64,000 nucleotides of DNA from Posidoniimonas polymericola (GTDB lineage: Bacteria; Planctomycetota; Planctomycetia; Pirellulales; Lacipirellulaceae). The stretch is taken from positions 310,001 to 374,000 of the forward strand of contig NZ_SJPO01000007.1 in assembly GCF_007859935.1 (NCBI RefSeq), given 5' to 3'. Below the pieces are notes generated by a model. That model did no database searches and was not told the DNA's origin. It worked only from the letters and a program-made list of their open reading frames with translations. The position numbers and the translations under genes were made by a program. Position 1 is the stretch's first letter, and every line of letters begins with the position of its first letter. Shown in pieces: positions 10,578 to 20,700 of this stretch.

Positions 10578-11774
10578 ATGCTGAGCCGTTCACTAGTTGC
10601 GATCGCCGCTTGCCTCGCTTGTTCAGGCCAGGCACGCGGCGTTGATTCATCCGAACGGCCAGCACGCCCCAATTGGGATATCAAGCTACTTGCCGTCGAT
10701 GCCAACGAGGGGATCGACCTTGCCGATATCAATAAGGACGGACTGCTGGATGTCGTGGCGGGGCGCAACTGGTACGCCGCGCCCTCCTTTGCCCCGCGTC
10801 CGCTGCGCGCAATCGACGACTGGAATGGCTACGCGCAGTCCAATGGCGACTTCGCGTACGACGTCGACCGGGATGGTTGGACGGATGTTATCGCAGGTGG
10901 TTTCACAATCCCCGAGGTCAATTGGTATCGGAATCCGGGGCCGGAGGGACTGCAACGTGGGATGCTCTGGGAGAGGAAACGGCTGATTGAGTCGCAAGGG
11001 ACCAGCAACGAGGGCCAGCTTCTATGCGACCTTGATGGAGACCATGTGCCCGAGTGGATCTCAAACTCGTGGCTTCCCGAAGCTCCGATGTATGTGTGGA
11101 GGTTACCAAAGGACGCAGAAGGCGCCGCCGGTGCTGGTGACTTCGCGATGCAGCGAGTTCTCATCGGCAAGAAAGGAAATGGGCACGGCTTGGGAGTAGG
11201 CGACATCAACGGCGATGGGCTGCTAGACATCCTCTGCGGGACCGGGTGGTACGAGTGTCCAGGAGAGGCCGAGCGGTACCGGCAGGAGTGGACGTTCCAC
11301 CGCGATTGGGCGCCCACCGACTTCAGCTTGCCAGTGATTGTTCGCGACTTAGACCGCGATGGCCGCAGTGACATAATCTGGGGCACTGCCCATGGATTTG
11401 GCGTGCAGTGGTGGCGGCAGCTCACTCCGGGGACCGACGGAAAGACGGTCTGGCAGACGAATCTCATTGACGACAGCTTCTCGCAATCGCACGCCCTTGC
11501 CCTTGCCGACCTCGATGGTGATGGAAGCGACGACCTCATCACCGGGAAACGGGTGCTCGCCCACAACGGCAGTGACCCTGGCTCCTCGATGACGCCTACG
11601 ATCCAGTACTATTCGTGGGATCACGCTGAAGGAACTTTTCGTAAGTCGTTCATCAATGTCGGCATCGTGGGCGTCGGCTTACAGATTAGAACAGCCGACC
11701 TCGACAGCGACGGCAGAATCGATATCGCCGTCGCTGGCAAAGGCGGCACGTTTCTCCTGTTCAACCGTGAGTAG
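10578..11774 (+). CDS. Secreted FG-GAP/VCBS repeat protein
   Basis: 398 residues with a short signal peptide ('SLVAIAACLACSGQARG') and at least five FG-GAP/VCBS blades of a beta-propeller, each with a calcium-type loop: 'DINKDGLLDVVAG', 'DVDRDGWTDVIAG', 'DINGDGLLDILCG', 'DLDRDGRSDIIWG', 'DLDGDGSDDLITG', 'DLDSDGRIDIAVAG'. This type acts outside the cytoplasm in binding or recognition, and no enzymatic residues can be identified. It probably shares a transcript with the HEAT-repeat gene upstream. An IS630 transposase remnant follows its stop, so the downstream boundary of this block may have been rearranged. Confidence 0.82.
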   Translation: MLSRSLVAIAACLACSGQARGVDSSERPARPNWDIKLLAVDANEGIDLADINKDGLLDVVAGRNWYAAPSFAPRPLRAIDDWNGYAQSNGDFAYDVDRDGWTDVIAGGFTIPEVNWYRNPGPEGLQRGMLWERKRLIESQGTSNEGQLLCDLDGDHVPEWISNSWLPEAPMYVWRLPKDAEGAAGAGDFAMQRVLIGKKGNGHGLGVGDINGDGLLDILCGTGWYECPGEAERYRQEWTFHRDWAPTDFSLPVIVRDLDRDGRSDIIWGTAHGFGVQWWRQLTPGTDGKTVWQTNLIDDSFSQSHALALADLDGDGSDDLITGKRVLAHNGSDPGSSMTPTIQYYSWDHAEGTFRKSFINVGIVGVGLQIRTADLDSDGRIDIAVAGKGGTFLLFNRE

Positions 11775-11850
11775 TTGGCGAGTTCGCCGGATATCGCCGC
11801 GTCGACTGTTGCATCCGCCACGGATTCGAGCCGGTCGGCTCCGCAGGCGG

Positions 11851-12303
11851 AGCGTTGACCGATGTCGACACATTGTCACAAGCCTGCTCGCAGCGCTCGA
11901 CGTCGCCACCGGCAAGGTCATCGGCCAATGCCTGCGGCGTCATCGCAGCGATGATTTTGCGAAGTTCCTCTGCCACTTCGACAAGACGATTGAGAAAGGG
12001 CCGGGCGAAGAAATTCACTTGATCATGGACAACTTCGCGACCCACAAAACGGCTGCGGTCAAGCGGTGGATCACGGGTCATCCTGAGTATCACGTCCATT
12101 TCACCCCCGACGCCTCCGGTTGGCTGAAATAGGTCGAGCGATTCTTCGCCGAGATCACCGCCAAACGCATCCGACGCGGAGTCTTCCGCAGCGTGATCTC
12201 ACTCGAAGAGGCGATCCAACACTAGCTCGAAGAGCACAACCCAATCCCCTAGTCATTCATCTGGACCGCCGACGTCAACAGCATTTTACAAAGAGTCGAC
12301 GTG
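11851..12303 (+). pseudogene. IS630-family transposase remnant
   Basis: One reading frame encodes the C-terminal half of an IS630/Tc1-type DDE transposase: 'SLLAALDVATGKVIGQC', then 'EIHLIMDNFATHKT' with the second catalytic Asp, 'YHVHFTPDASGWL', 'VERFFAEITAKRIRRGVFRS' with the final Glu, and 'FIWTADVNSI'. The frame is interrupted by three TAG codons at 12130-12132, 12223-12225 and 12250-12252, with no frameshift between them. The N-terminal half, including the first catalytic Asp and the helix-turn-helix, is missing, and I could not find terminal inverted repeats. It is therefore a decayed, non-functional copy. It marks a past insertion between the FG-GAP gene and the GH127/GH43 pair. Confidence 0.82.
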
Positions 12304-12349
12304 GTTTGTAGGCGAATCGGCGGCTTGGAACGCAAGCACGCATTCGTTG

Positions 12350-15300
12350 CTACTTGCCTTGCGAACCGATATGCTCAGGCTCGATGTTCAAGTAGGTCGA
12401 ATGAAAGCCGTCGTAGAAGTCGAAGAATGGCTTGAGTTTAGCGCCGCCGTTCTGGAAGTGGAGCTTGGATCGATCACCCGAGAGTGATTCCCCTAGGTTG
12501 TCGACGTTGAGTGTGACCGATCTCCATGTGTTTCTCGCGCCGGATTCTTCCGCGGCCAGAAGCACGGGGCCGAAGAACAGGCTCGCGATATTGGGCTGAT
12601 CCATGAGTGGCAGGAGGTGGAAGCTCATTGGGAGGTTTAGCTCAATCGCGTCGCCGTCGGTCCATTGCCGCTGTAGTTTGACATAGGTTCCAGGTGTGAC
12701 CTCAATGTCTTGCTCTTCGTTATTGATTCGAACGGCAAAGCGGTCGTTCGCCCAGGCGGGCACACGGACGTAGATAGCAAAATCGCCACCGCCCTGGACT
12801 GTCAGCGTCGACCTGTCGGCAAACGGGAAGTTAGTGGACTGCGTGACTCCGACGCCGCGGGTCTGCCAGTCGAGCATGGACGAGACAAATAGGTTCACAT
12901 ACAGGGCGTCGTTCTGGGCGTTGGTGAAGTAGATGGAGTCTTGGAGCTTGGTCCCGCTTTCGATTGCGGTGCCATTGCAGCAGGTGAACCCGTTCATCCT
13001 AGCGTTGCCGAACGACTTCCTGGCGCCGGGGTTCAGCGGGACGTGATAGGTGTTGCCTGGGTTGTCATCGTCCACCGACGCGAGGATGTGGTTGTAGATT
13101 GCCCGCTCGTAGTAGTCCATGTAGCGAGCATTCTGATCAAACATGAAGAGCTGCCGGGCAAGCTTTAGCAGGTTGTAGGTCGCGCACGTTTCGTTCTGCC
13201 CGCCGTCGGATAGACCGTTGCGGAAGAGGGTGTCTGGCGCGGTCGTGAAGCACTCGGCGTTGTTGGGATTGCGGGCGCCGGCGACGCCGCCGATCGAGTA
13301 CATGTAGCTCCGCTCACAGATGTCCCAGAAGTTGATGGCCACATCGTAGTAGGGGAATTCGCGGGCGGCGCGGTACGTTTCGAGGGCCCCAAGAATCTGG
13401 GGGATGTGCTGGTTGGCGTGGCGTCCCCGGATGGTGTCGACGTTCTTCGCCAGCCCGTGTTGGTGCTCGGCGTCACCAAAGAAGAACCGCGTGTTGTCGA
13501 AGAGCTTCGCTGTGTCGAGAAAGCGCTCATCCTCGGTGACGCGATACAGACGGGCCATGACTTCGTTCATGCCGCCGTACTCGCCAGCAATGTAGCTGTT
13601 CCACATACGGATCCGCGTTTTCTGGGGTAGCCTTTTCAGGCGTTGGTGCACCCATAGTCCCATCTGGCTGGCGACTTCGAGCGACTTTTCGTTGCCGCCG
13701 ACCTCGTAGCAGTCGAGCAGGCCGGCCAGGATCTTGTGGAGGGTGTAGTAGGGCGCCCAAACCTGGTGGTTCCCGCCGCCGTACGTGGCGCCCTGCTCAA
13801 GCATGATGAATTGGTCGGGTGGGTAGCCGCTAATGAAGCCTTCGCCCCAGTTCCAGTAGTCGTTGCGGATACCGTTCTTGCTGAGGTCCGAGTCGAAGCC
13901 GCTCTTGCCCAGGCTTGGCGGCACCGTGGCGGGGTCGGCGTTGGACGGCCCGCCGTTGGATGCGGGCTCGCCAGACATTCCCGAGAGTTGATGGAGCACG
14001 CCGATTGTGTAATTCATCTTCTTCGCGAACTCGGCGTGGAGTTCGAGGTCGTAGGACGTGCTTGCGTACGCCTGCGCAAGTGCGGTGAGATAGTGGCCGG
14101 TAGCGTGCCCCCGCAGCCGAGTGGTCTGACTGTCCCACACGCCGAGCGGCCTGACGCCCGCTGGCTGCGTTTGTCCGAAGGCGTCGCGGAAGACGAACAG
14201 GAAGCGATCGGGATCTGTTTTCGCCAATCCGGACAGGAACGCGTCACGACGCCGCATGAAGAGGGTGGGCTCGCCATTCTTGTCTGGCGTCAGCACGACC
14301 TGCCCCAACGGGAAGGGACGCAGTGTGTGTGCTGGCCCGGTTGGATTGCGAGGCGCCTCGACGACGCGCACGGTTGCTTCTGGTGTAAACTCGGTCCCCG
14401 GAACCTTGCCTATCACTTTGTAACTGCCGGGGCTGGCGACCTCGCTGTTGTCCTGCGGAGCAGGCCAGATCACGCGGACGCTCGGCCCTGCGCTGCCGTT
14501 GTGGTAAACGCCGGCAATGTCGCGAGGTAGTCGAGGAAGCGTGCCGACGAGAGTCGTAACCTCGATGTTGTCCACTCCAGACAACCCTGTATGCAAGAGC
14601 CTTGGGCGGTCTTTTCGGTAGCCACGGTGACTATTCGGTCCACCTTCCTCGGCGCCCGTGAGCTCGTCGTCCGAAAGGGCATTGTGGTGGATTACGGCAA
14701 CCTGTCGATCGGTCAGGGCGCTGCGGTACAGGCGGACATCGTACAGCTTCCCCCCGAGTCGCGGACCGTCTTCCACCAGCGAATTGCCTAGGTATAAATG
14801 GGCGGCGTCGGATTCCTTATTACCCAGCAACGACGCTAACGGAGTGTCGAAGTTATTCTGGCTGCCGACCCGCGCCCCGTCTGAGTAGAGGCTGATTGTT
14901 TTGCTGGCGGAGTCAACGACGACTGCGAGGTGCGCCCACTTGCGTGGTCGCACACGAAAGCTGGCAGGGCCACGCCGCGTCTTGCCTCCGCCCGAGGAAA
15001 TGCGGACGCTGCACCCACCCTCGCGTTCGGCCCCCATTGGAACTAAACCTACCTGGTGCGCGGCGTCATTCCCGAGGTCGAAGAACCACTGCTCGGGAGT
15101 CTCTTCGCGGATCTTAACCCATCCGCAGATGCTGAAGCTTGTTGCGTCGCCGAACGTGGCTGCCGGGATGCGAATGAAGGCCCCTTCTGGTCCGCCAGGG
15201 AGTGAAAGCACCGTGCCGAAGGTGTCGTCGTCGACAAACTCGTGGCCGCCGCCTTCGGCGGTTGCCATCACGCCGTTGCGGGACCAGTCCTGCAGGCTAC

Positions 15301-15448
15301 CATCCAGAACATAGCGGGCAACCAGAGCGGTTTCCCCGATCCCATCCAAGAATTGATCGCCGTCTTGGGCTTGTGTCTCATTCTGGGGCATTGCGGTTGC
15401 GACTGTAAACGCGAGTGAGCAGACGGCGGCGCGGCTGAGAATTGACAT
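12350..15448 (-). CDS. Secreted LamG-GH127 beta-L-arabinofuranosidase-like protein
   Basis: 1032 residues. A signal peptide (about 1-27) is followed by a LamG/concanavalin-like domain (about 40-250, 'TSFSICGWVKIREET', 'WAHLAVVVDSASKTISLY'), a linker, and then a GH127 catalytic region (about 390-960). The zinc-thiolate active site typical of GH127 is visible as 'NETCATYNLLKL' (E753, C755) and 'GFTCCNGTAIES' (C823, C824), matching the Glu/Cys/Cys-Cys arrangement of HypBA1, in which one cysteine is the nucleophile. Characterised members release beta-L-arabinofuranose from hydroxyproline-linked oligosaccharides, others act on pectin side chains, so specificity is inferred. It is followed on the same strand, upstream by 191 bases, by a GH43 gene. 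No ribosome binding site is obvious before the ATG. Confidence 0.82.
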   Translation of the reverse strand: MSILSRAAVCSLAFTVATAMPQNETQAQDGDQFLDGIGETALVARYVLDGSLQDWSRNGVMATAEGGGHEFVDDDTFGTVLSLPGGPEGAFIRIPAATFGDATSFSICGWVKIREETPEQWFFDLGNDAAHQVGLVPMGAEREGGCSVRISSGGGKTRRGPASFRVRPRKWAHLAVVVDSASKTISLYSDGARVGSQNNFDTPLASLLGNKESDAAHLYLGNSLVEDGPRLGGKLYDVRLYRSALTDRQVAVIHHNALSDDELTGAEEGGPNSHRGYRKDRPRLLHTGLSGVDNIEVTTLVGTLPRLPRDIAGVYHNGSAGPSVRVIWPAPQDNSEVASPGSYKVIGKVPGTEFTPEATVRVVEAPRNPTGPAHTLRPFPLGQVVLTPDKNGEPTLFMRRRDAFLSGLAKTDPDRFLFVFRDAFGQTQPAGVRPLGVWDSQTTRLRGHATGHYLTALAQAYASTSYDLELHAEFAKKMNYTIGVLHQLSGMSGEPASNGGPSNADPATVPPSLGKSGFDSDLSKNGIRNDYWNWGEGFISGYPPDQFIMLEQGATYGGGNHQVWAPYYTLHKILAGLLDCYEVGGNEKSLEVASQMGLWVHQRLKRLPQKTRIRMWNSYIAGEYGGMNEVMARLYRVTEDERFLDTAKLFDNTRFFFGDAEHQHGLAKNVDTIRGRHANQHIPQILGALETYRAAREFPYYDVAINFWDICERSYMYSIGGVAGARNPNNAECFTTAPDTLFRNGLSDGGQNETCATYNLLKLARQLFMFDQNARYMDYYERAIYNHILASVDDDNPGNTYHVPLNPGARKSFGNARMNGFTCCNGTAIESGTKLQDSIYFTNAQNDALYVNLFVSSMLDWQTRGVGVTQSTNFPFADRSTLTVQGGGDFAIYVRVPAWANDRFAVRINNEEQDIEVTPGTYVKLQRQWTDGDAIELNLPMSFHLLPLMDQPNIASLFFGPVLLAAEESGARNTWRSVTLNVDNLGESLSGDRSKLHFQNGGAKLKPFFDFYDGFHSTYLNIEPEHIGSQGK

Positions 15449-15639
15449 GATGGCGAGTGTTCGGTGCTTTAACGCGGTGAGAAATTGGCAAGATCAATCT
15501 TTGAGTTTTCGCAGCGAGAGTTATTGACAGAAGCGTTACCCGCACGAGGCGGGGGTTCATGGAGCCCAATTATCAACACGAGCGGGACGATTCGCTAGCG
15601 AGCAATAGGCATTCTACGCCTGGTCGAAAGGCACATTTG

Positions 15640-17358
15640 CTATTCAGCCGATGTGCAGATGACCTTGGCGACAACGTAGCCGGCTGCTTGGCCGGCAACC
15701 TTTCCTTTAACGGTAAACGAACCCGGTTGAGCGTAGGCCGTTAAAGGAACGCTTCGCCAATTGACAGCAGCTTGAATGGTTTCGCCGTCTTCGAACGCTA
15801 GTGAGACGGCCGCCGGTAGGTCCGGAGCCGTGCCGACCGTGGTGGTGGCTTGGACGCTTGGCAGTTCGACCGCTGGTAGTGCGGAGACCTCCCACTCCGA
15901 GACTGACACCGAGTGGTAGTACTCACCTTCCTTTTGCCCTTCGAAGGTCGCCCGCAGCGCGTCCGTGGTCAGGGGAGCGAAGCTGAAAGTGAGCCACCGG
16001 TCCGGCGCGGTTGGATAGTCCAGCCCTTTCAATTCCTGCCAGCTTCCGTTGCGTTCCCGGTACTCCAGCTTCCAGGAGGCGGGTGGGCGAATCCAATTAG
16101 GGTCCTGATGGAACTGGATTCCGACGCCGGAGATCCTGACGGGAGAGGGCCATTCGTACTGCACCCAATCCGATGAGTTGGACGACTCATTGCCGCGGTA
16201 GTTCCCCCACTGATCTGGCGGGAGCCGCACAACGGGCGGCCGGCCATCGTTGATCGCTCCAAGGCTCATTGGTGGTTGCTCTGTGTAAGAGGCAGAAACC
16301 GTCGCGTTTCGCGCGAGGTTACTCGTTAGCCGCATGGCCGGCGGGTCCGCAAAAGTCTGCGCTACTGGCTCAATTCGATCGCCGTCCCATTGTACTTCGT
16401 CGATGGCGACCGACCGTCGAAAGTGCCCGCCGGTGTCCGCGTCGCGGGTGTGGTAGGTGATCCACCAGCGACCACGGTGCTCAATGATAGATGGGTGCAC
16501 GGTGGTGGCCGACGTGCCGCTGAGGATGATCCCTTGGTAGTCCCACGGGCCCGTAGGTTTAGACGCCGTCGCATAGGCAATGGCCGCTTGATAATTCGAC
16601 GGAGTCCACTTGCTGCCGCCACGCTTCCAGTCGTAGGCGAGGTAGTAAGTTCCGCTGCGTTTGAAGACCCAGGGCGCTTCGAAAAATGCTTGCAGCCCCC
16701 GCATCGTGGTGATCTTCCCCTTCTTAGCGGTCATTGTCGCGTCAAGTTCCACGACCCGCGCAACCCCCCATGATCCCCAGTACAGGAAGACCTTCCCGTC
16801 TTCATCGGTAAGCACGTGGGGGTCGATGATTTCCGGGCCCCTTCGCGCATCGCCAAACACGTCGCGCCACGCTACAAGGGGCGTGCCGATCGGATCTTTC
16901 CACGGCCCAACCGGACCGTCCGCAACCGCCACGCCGATCGCCATCCGATTGGGCACGTCGGCGACCTTCGTTTCTACCGGCACGTACCAGTAGTACTTAC
17001 CGTCCGGACCACGGGTGGCGTGCCCGGCGTAGGCGTTGTTGCCTGTGGCCCAACTGAACACTGCTTTGGGGTCGAGGTTGCTCTTGTAGAGTTCCCAGTC
17101 GCCAGTTGTGGGGTCGTCGGTGACGAACACACCGTAGTCGTGCATGACAAACCCGCCGACTTCTGGGGGCGGCTCATCATGGCCGGCGTAGATGTAGAGT
17201 TTCCCATCAACGGAGAGTGGCGCTGCGTCGGCCGAGAAGTAGCTGCCGTCCCCCAGGATGGGGTTGCCGTCGCTGTGGAAGGAAGTCCTCGGCTGCGGAT
17301 TGGCGGCCTGCAGCGGGCCGCAATTCAGCAGGACTAGCAGTATTGGCAGTCGCTTCAT
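15640..17358 (-). CDS. Secreted GH43 family glycoside hydrolase with F5/8-type and Ig-like modules
   Basis: 572 residues from the ATG at 17358, chosen because a signal peptide ('RLPILLVLLNCGPLQA') starts there and AAGG precedes it; the frame stays open for 32 codons further. The five-bladed propeller of GH43 covers about 40-340 with candidate catalytic residues D44 ('YFSADAAPL', base), D179 ('IIDPHVL', pKa modulator) and E227 ('FFEAPW', acid). A discoidin-like (F5/8) carbohydrate-binding module ('NATVSASYTEQPPMSLGAIN', about 355-500) and a C-terminal Ig-like domain follow. GH43 includes alpha-L-arabinofuranosidases and xylosidases; pairing with GH127 favours arabinose-containing substrates. 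The subfamily cannot be read by eye. Confidence 0.82.
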   Translation of the reverse strand: MKRLPILLVLLNCGPLQAANPQPRTSFHSDGNPILGDGSYFSADAAPLSVDGKLYIYAGHDEPPPEVGGFVMHDYGVFVTDDPTTGDWELYKSNLDPKAVFSWATGNNAYAGHATRGPDGKYYWYVPVETKVADVPNRMAIGVAVADGPVGPWKDPIGTPLVAWRDVFGDARRGPEIIDPHVLTDEDGKVFLYWGSWGVARVVELDATMTAKKGKITTMRGLQAFFEAPWVFKRSGTYYLAYDWKRGGSKWTPSNYQAAIAYATASKPTGPWDYQGIILSGTSATTVHPSIIEHRGRWWITYHTRDADTGGHFRRSVAIDEVQWDGDRIEPVAQTFADPPAMRLTSNLARNATVSASYTEQPPMSLGAINDGRPPVVRLPPDQWGNYRGNESSNSSDWVQYEWPSPVRISGVGIQFHQDPNWIRPPASWKLEYRERNGSWQELKGLDYPTAPDRWLTFSFAPLTTDALRATFEGQKEGEYYHSVSVSEWEVSALPAVELPSVQATTTVGTAPDLPAAVSLAFEDGETIQAAVNWRSVPLTAYAQPGSFTVKGKVAGQAAGYVVAKVICTSAE

Positions 17359-17724
17359 GTGTCGCACCTTGCCAGTAAGGGGAAATGCGCCGCAAGAACG
17401 GTGGCGCCAAAAGGCTCTCACGTTCCGGCGAGGCGCCTGCTCGTATGTTTCCACACGCCGCGTTTTTCATTCCGCAGGCCGCTCGATTCTTTTCCTTGGG
17501 AATTGGCGGCGGTTGCAACAGCGAGTCTCTATGCGAACATCGGTTGTCAGCCCGCCGCCGCAGCCAGCTAGAACTTAAGTGGTGAAGTGAACCCGCCAAT
17601 CTCAGCCGCTTTTCAACCGAAAGTGACCGTGGCAACGCAAACTACTCGAATCGCGTTTCTTGTCTCAATTCGAAGCTCTCAGTTGAATCGACAATGCCGC
17701 TGGTGGAGGTAGGTAGACCTCTCG
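17359..17724. other. 366-base gap upstream of the GH43 gene
   Basis: This lies between the stop of the large FG-GAP/TPR gene and the start of the GH43 gene, both on the minus strand. No gene with a start signal is recognisable. It should contain the GH43 promoter, but I cannot point to a convincing -10/-35 pair. No TTGTGCACAA-like palindrome is present. Confidence 0.35.
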
Positions 17725-20700
17725 CTACTTCGACCCCCTAGTTTCCGAGTGGTCTTCGCCGAAACGGTTTCTTGGAACCCAGCGGGTATTGTAGATCGCC
17801 TGCCAGTCGTTCTCTGGGTCCTGGTCCGGGGCGTCGCTGCCTGGGAACGGCGACACGTTGCGGTCGGGGAGTGAGTTGGGGTTCTCTTCCTTAATCCAGC
17901 CGTGATTGAAGAGCAGCAGGGTCCGTTGCTTGCCATCCGCGATTGCTGGCAGGTGAGAGGCGTCAAACTCGAGGGTAACGCCGTCACCAGAGTTGAGGAT
18001 GGCGATCTGATCATCAACTGCGGTCAGCAGCGGGCTCACTTGACCGTAGCGAGTGCACCATCCCTCCAGTGACGTGAACCAGTGCGGCCGATTGCTTATG
18101 CGTGTGAGGTCCGGGACCTGAGGCCGATCGAGTGAGGGTTGCGGCAACGCCGCGAAGCCGTGCCAGTGTAGTTCGGCGTTCTTGACGGGTATAGCGCGGG
18201 CCGCGGCCGAGTCGGAGGAGACCGAATCAGCCAGCGCGATCTGGTCCCACCTGACCTCGAAGGACGTTGATAGTCGGAATCGCGTCGCGTTGGCAGGCAG
18301 CTTGCCCCGCAAATCACACACGATGCTCTTCGTGTTCCCCGTGGGGAATCCGATTGCGGAGTCGACAATATGGTACTCGCCCCCGTCGGCCGCGGCCTCC
18401 AGGATCGGCCAGAGGGGCGCCAGGTCGCTGCGCTGCGACGCGGCGATATTGGTGGACGAGTCTCCGAAGCGGAACCAGCCCGTCAGCACCAGACTTAGGT
18501 CTCGGTCCGTCGGGAGATCGCCAAAACTGAACTCAATTGCGTGGGGACGCGTGTACCCAACCGCCGGGTACTGCAGGAGTGAACCCGGGCTCGAGTAGAC
18601 GCCATCAATCTTGGCGAGGATCGCGGTGCAGTCGACGCCGGTCGAGTCGACGGCACTCTGCACCGGCGTCAGAATCCGCACCAAGGCGAACCGCTCGCCT
18701 GTCGACGGGCTGGTCGTGGCTCTGTCGTAAGAAACCACCTTGCTCCCTGTTGGGTGATCGACGGCTAACAAATGCGCTGCGTCCAAGTAGACCGCTTCGC
18801 GCAGTTCGGAGGTGATCCGCAGCTTTACTCTCTGTTGGCTGTCGGCGAACTGTTGGATGGCGCCCAGCACATAGAGCTCGTCTGGATCCGGTGGCATCGG
18901 GACGCCCCTGGCGACCGACACATTCAGTGGGGCGGCGCCGAGCAGGTCCGTGACGAATTGCCAGGAGTTGTCCACCCAGGCGTACAAGAAGGGACAGCTG
19001 CTGGTGCGGACGAACTCAATAATTGTAATCCGGAGCGGCTCACCCGAGAGCGGCTTGCCAATCTCGTTGCGGGCAACGCCGTTGGGCCACAGCGTCTGAA
19101 TAGCGTCGGCTTTGTCGATCGAATCAACTCCGATCTCGATTGGCAGCTCAGCTTGCGTCCAGCGGGAGGCGACGAATCGTTCCCGCTTGACCTGCACACG
19201 GACCCCGATTGAACTCGGGTGACCGGCGTAAGAACGTATCACCAGCTTGAGCTGCCGATTGGCAGTCGGGGTGGCGTTTTTGAGAACCGACGCGTCGCCG
19301 TCGCCGAACAGGGCTACGAGGTCGGTTTTGCCGTCGTTAGCGAAGTCGAGTGCCTGCAAACCTCGGTCACGGCAGACTTTCGGCAACGGGATGCGGGACG
19401 GCTGCGCGTCAAAGCGGCCTCCCAGGTTGCGCCACACGCAGACGGTGGGTTCACCTTCGACATTGCCGGCCGACGCCAGGTCCAGGCGCCCGTCGTTGTC
19501 GGCGTCGATGATCGCCGCCGCGTTGATGTTGGTTTGCAAGATCTCCAGCGTTTGAACGACCTCACCGCTAGCGTCGGCGATCACCACCTTATTCGGCGCG
19601 AAGAAGACGAGCTCGGGCAGGCCGTCGTTGTCGAGGTCGTCGGCGACTAGGACGTGCGCGTCCGGCCAGGTGGGGGCGGTTTCCGGTTCAGCGGCGAAGC
19701 CGCCCCCGTACGCGTTGCGGTATAGCCGGGGGCGATCACCGCCCACGACAATCAGGTCGGCTCCCAGGTTCACGCCGTCAAGGTCGACCGCTATGAAATC
19801 GTCGCACGGACCTACGTCCTTCAGCCCGAACTCCGATGTGGCGTTGACAAAAGTCTTGTCGCCGTTGTTCCGCCACACAGTGAGGCCTTCGGGGCCCCCG
19901 ACACACAGGTCGATGTCGCCGTCGTGGTCGAGATCGGTCCATTTCGCCACGGTTCCCGTCGCATCCTTCAGCTTTGATTCGGTTGTCAGGTCGGTAAAGC
20001 CTAGGTCGGGCGTGTACCTGAAGAGACGTCCGCCGGCAGGCGTCACCAGCGCGATTTCGCTGAAGTCACCGACTTCGGGCTGAAGCTTGTTCCGAACTGG
20101 TGAGTCGACGATAGCGTTACCCACTGTCAGCGTTGCTGAATCCGGCTGCTCATCGAAGAGACGGTCGGTGTGCGCCAGTTCTTGGTAGCCCGAGTCGGCG
20201 CCCCACTCAAACGCAACGAGCTCTGACTCCGCGGTAAGTCCCGCGTACTGATAGACGCCGTCATCGCTCATCGACACCACGGCGAGCGCCAGTAACTCGG
20301 GAACGCCGGCTGGAGCAGATGCCTCCCATTTGAGGTCCACCGGCGCGCCACGTACCGCAGACGATTCAAGCTGAAGCATCGGCTCTGGCTTCGTGTATCG
20401 GCAGACCTCGAGGGCGAGGGCGTCCGCGGCGCCCTTCAGCTTTCGGATACGTTGGTAGTCACGCATGTAGCGGCGGAAATCGTCTGTCTTGCCCGCCTTT
20501 CGCGAGAACGCGGCAAGTTGGTACTGGGCGCCGCCGTGAATTGGGTCCAGGTCGGCAGTCTTCTCCAACTCGCCTACGGCCTCGTCCGTTTTGCCAGTTG
20601 CTGCGAGCGACAATGCGTACTGAAAGTGGAGCGTCGGCTCCTTGGGCGCGAGCTTCACTGCCTCGCGGAAATACTCAACCGCCTGTTCCGGCTGCGAGAG

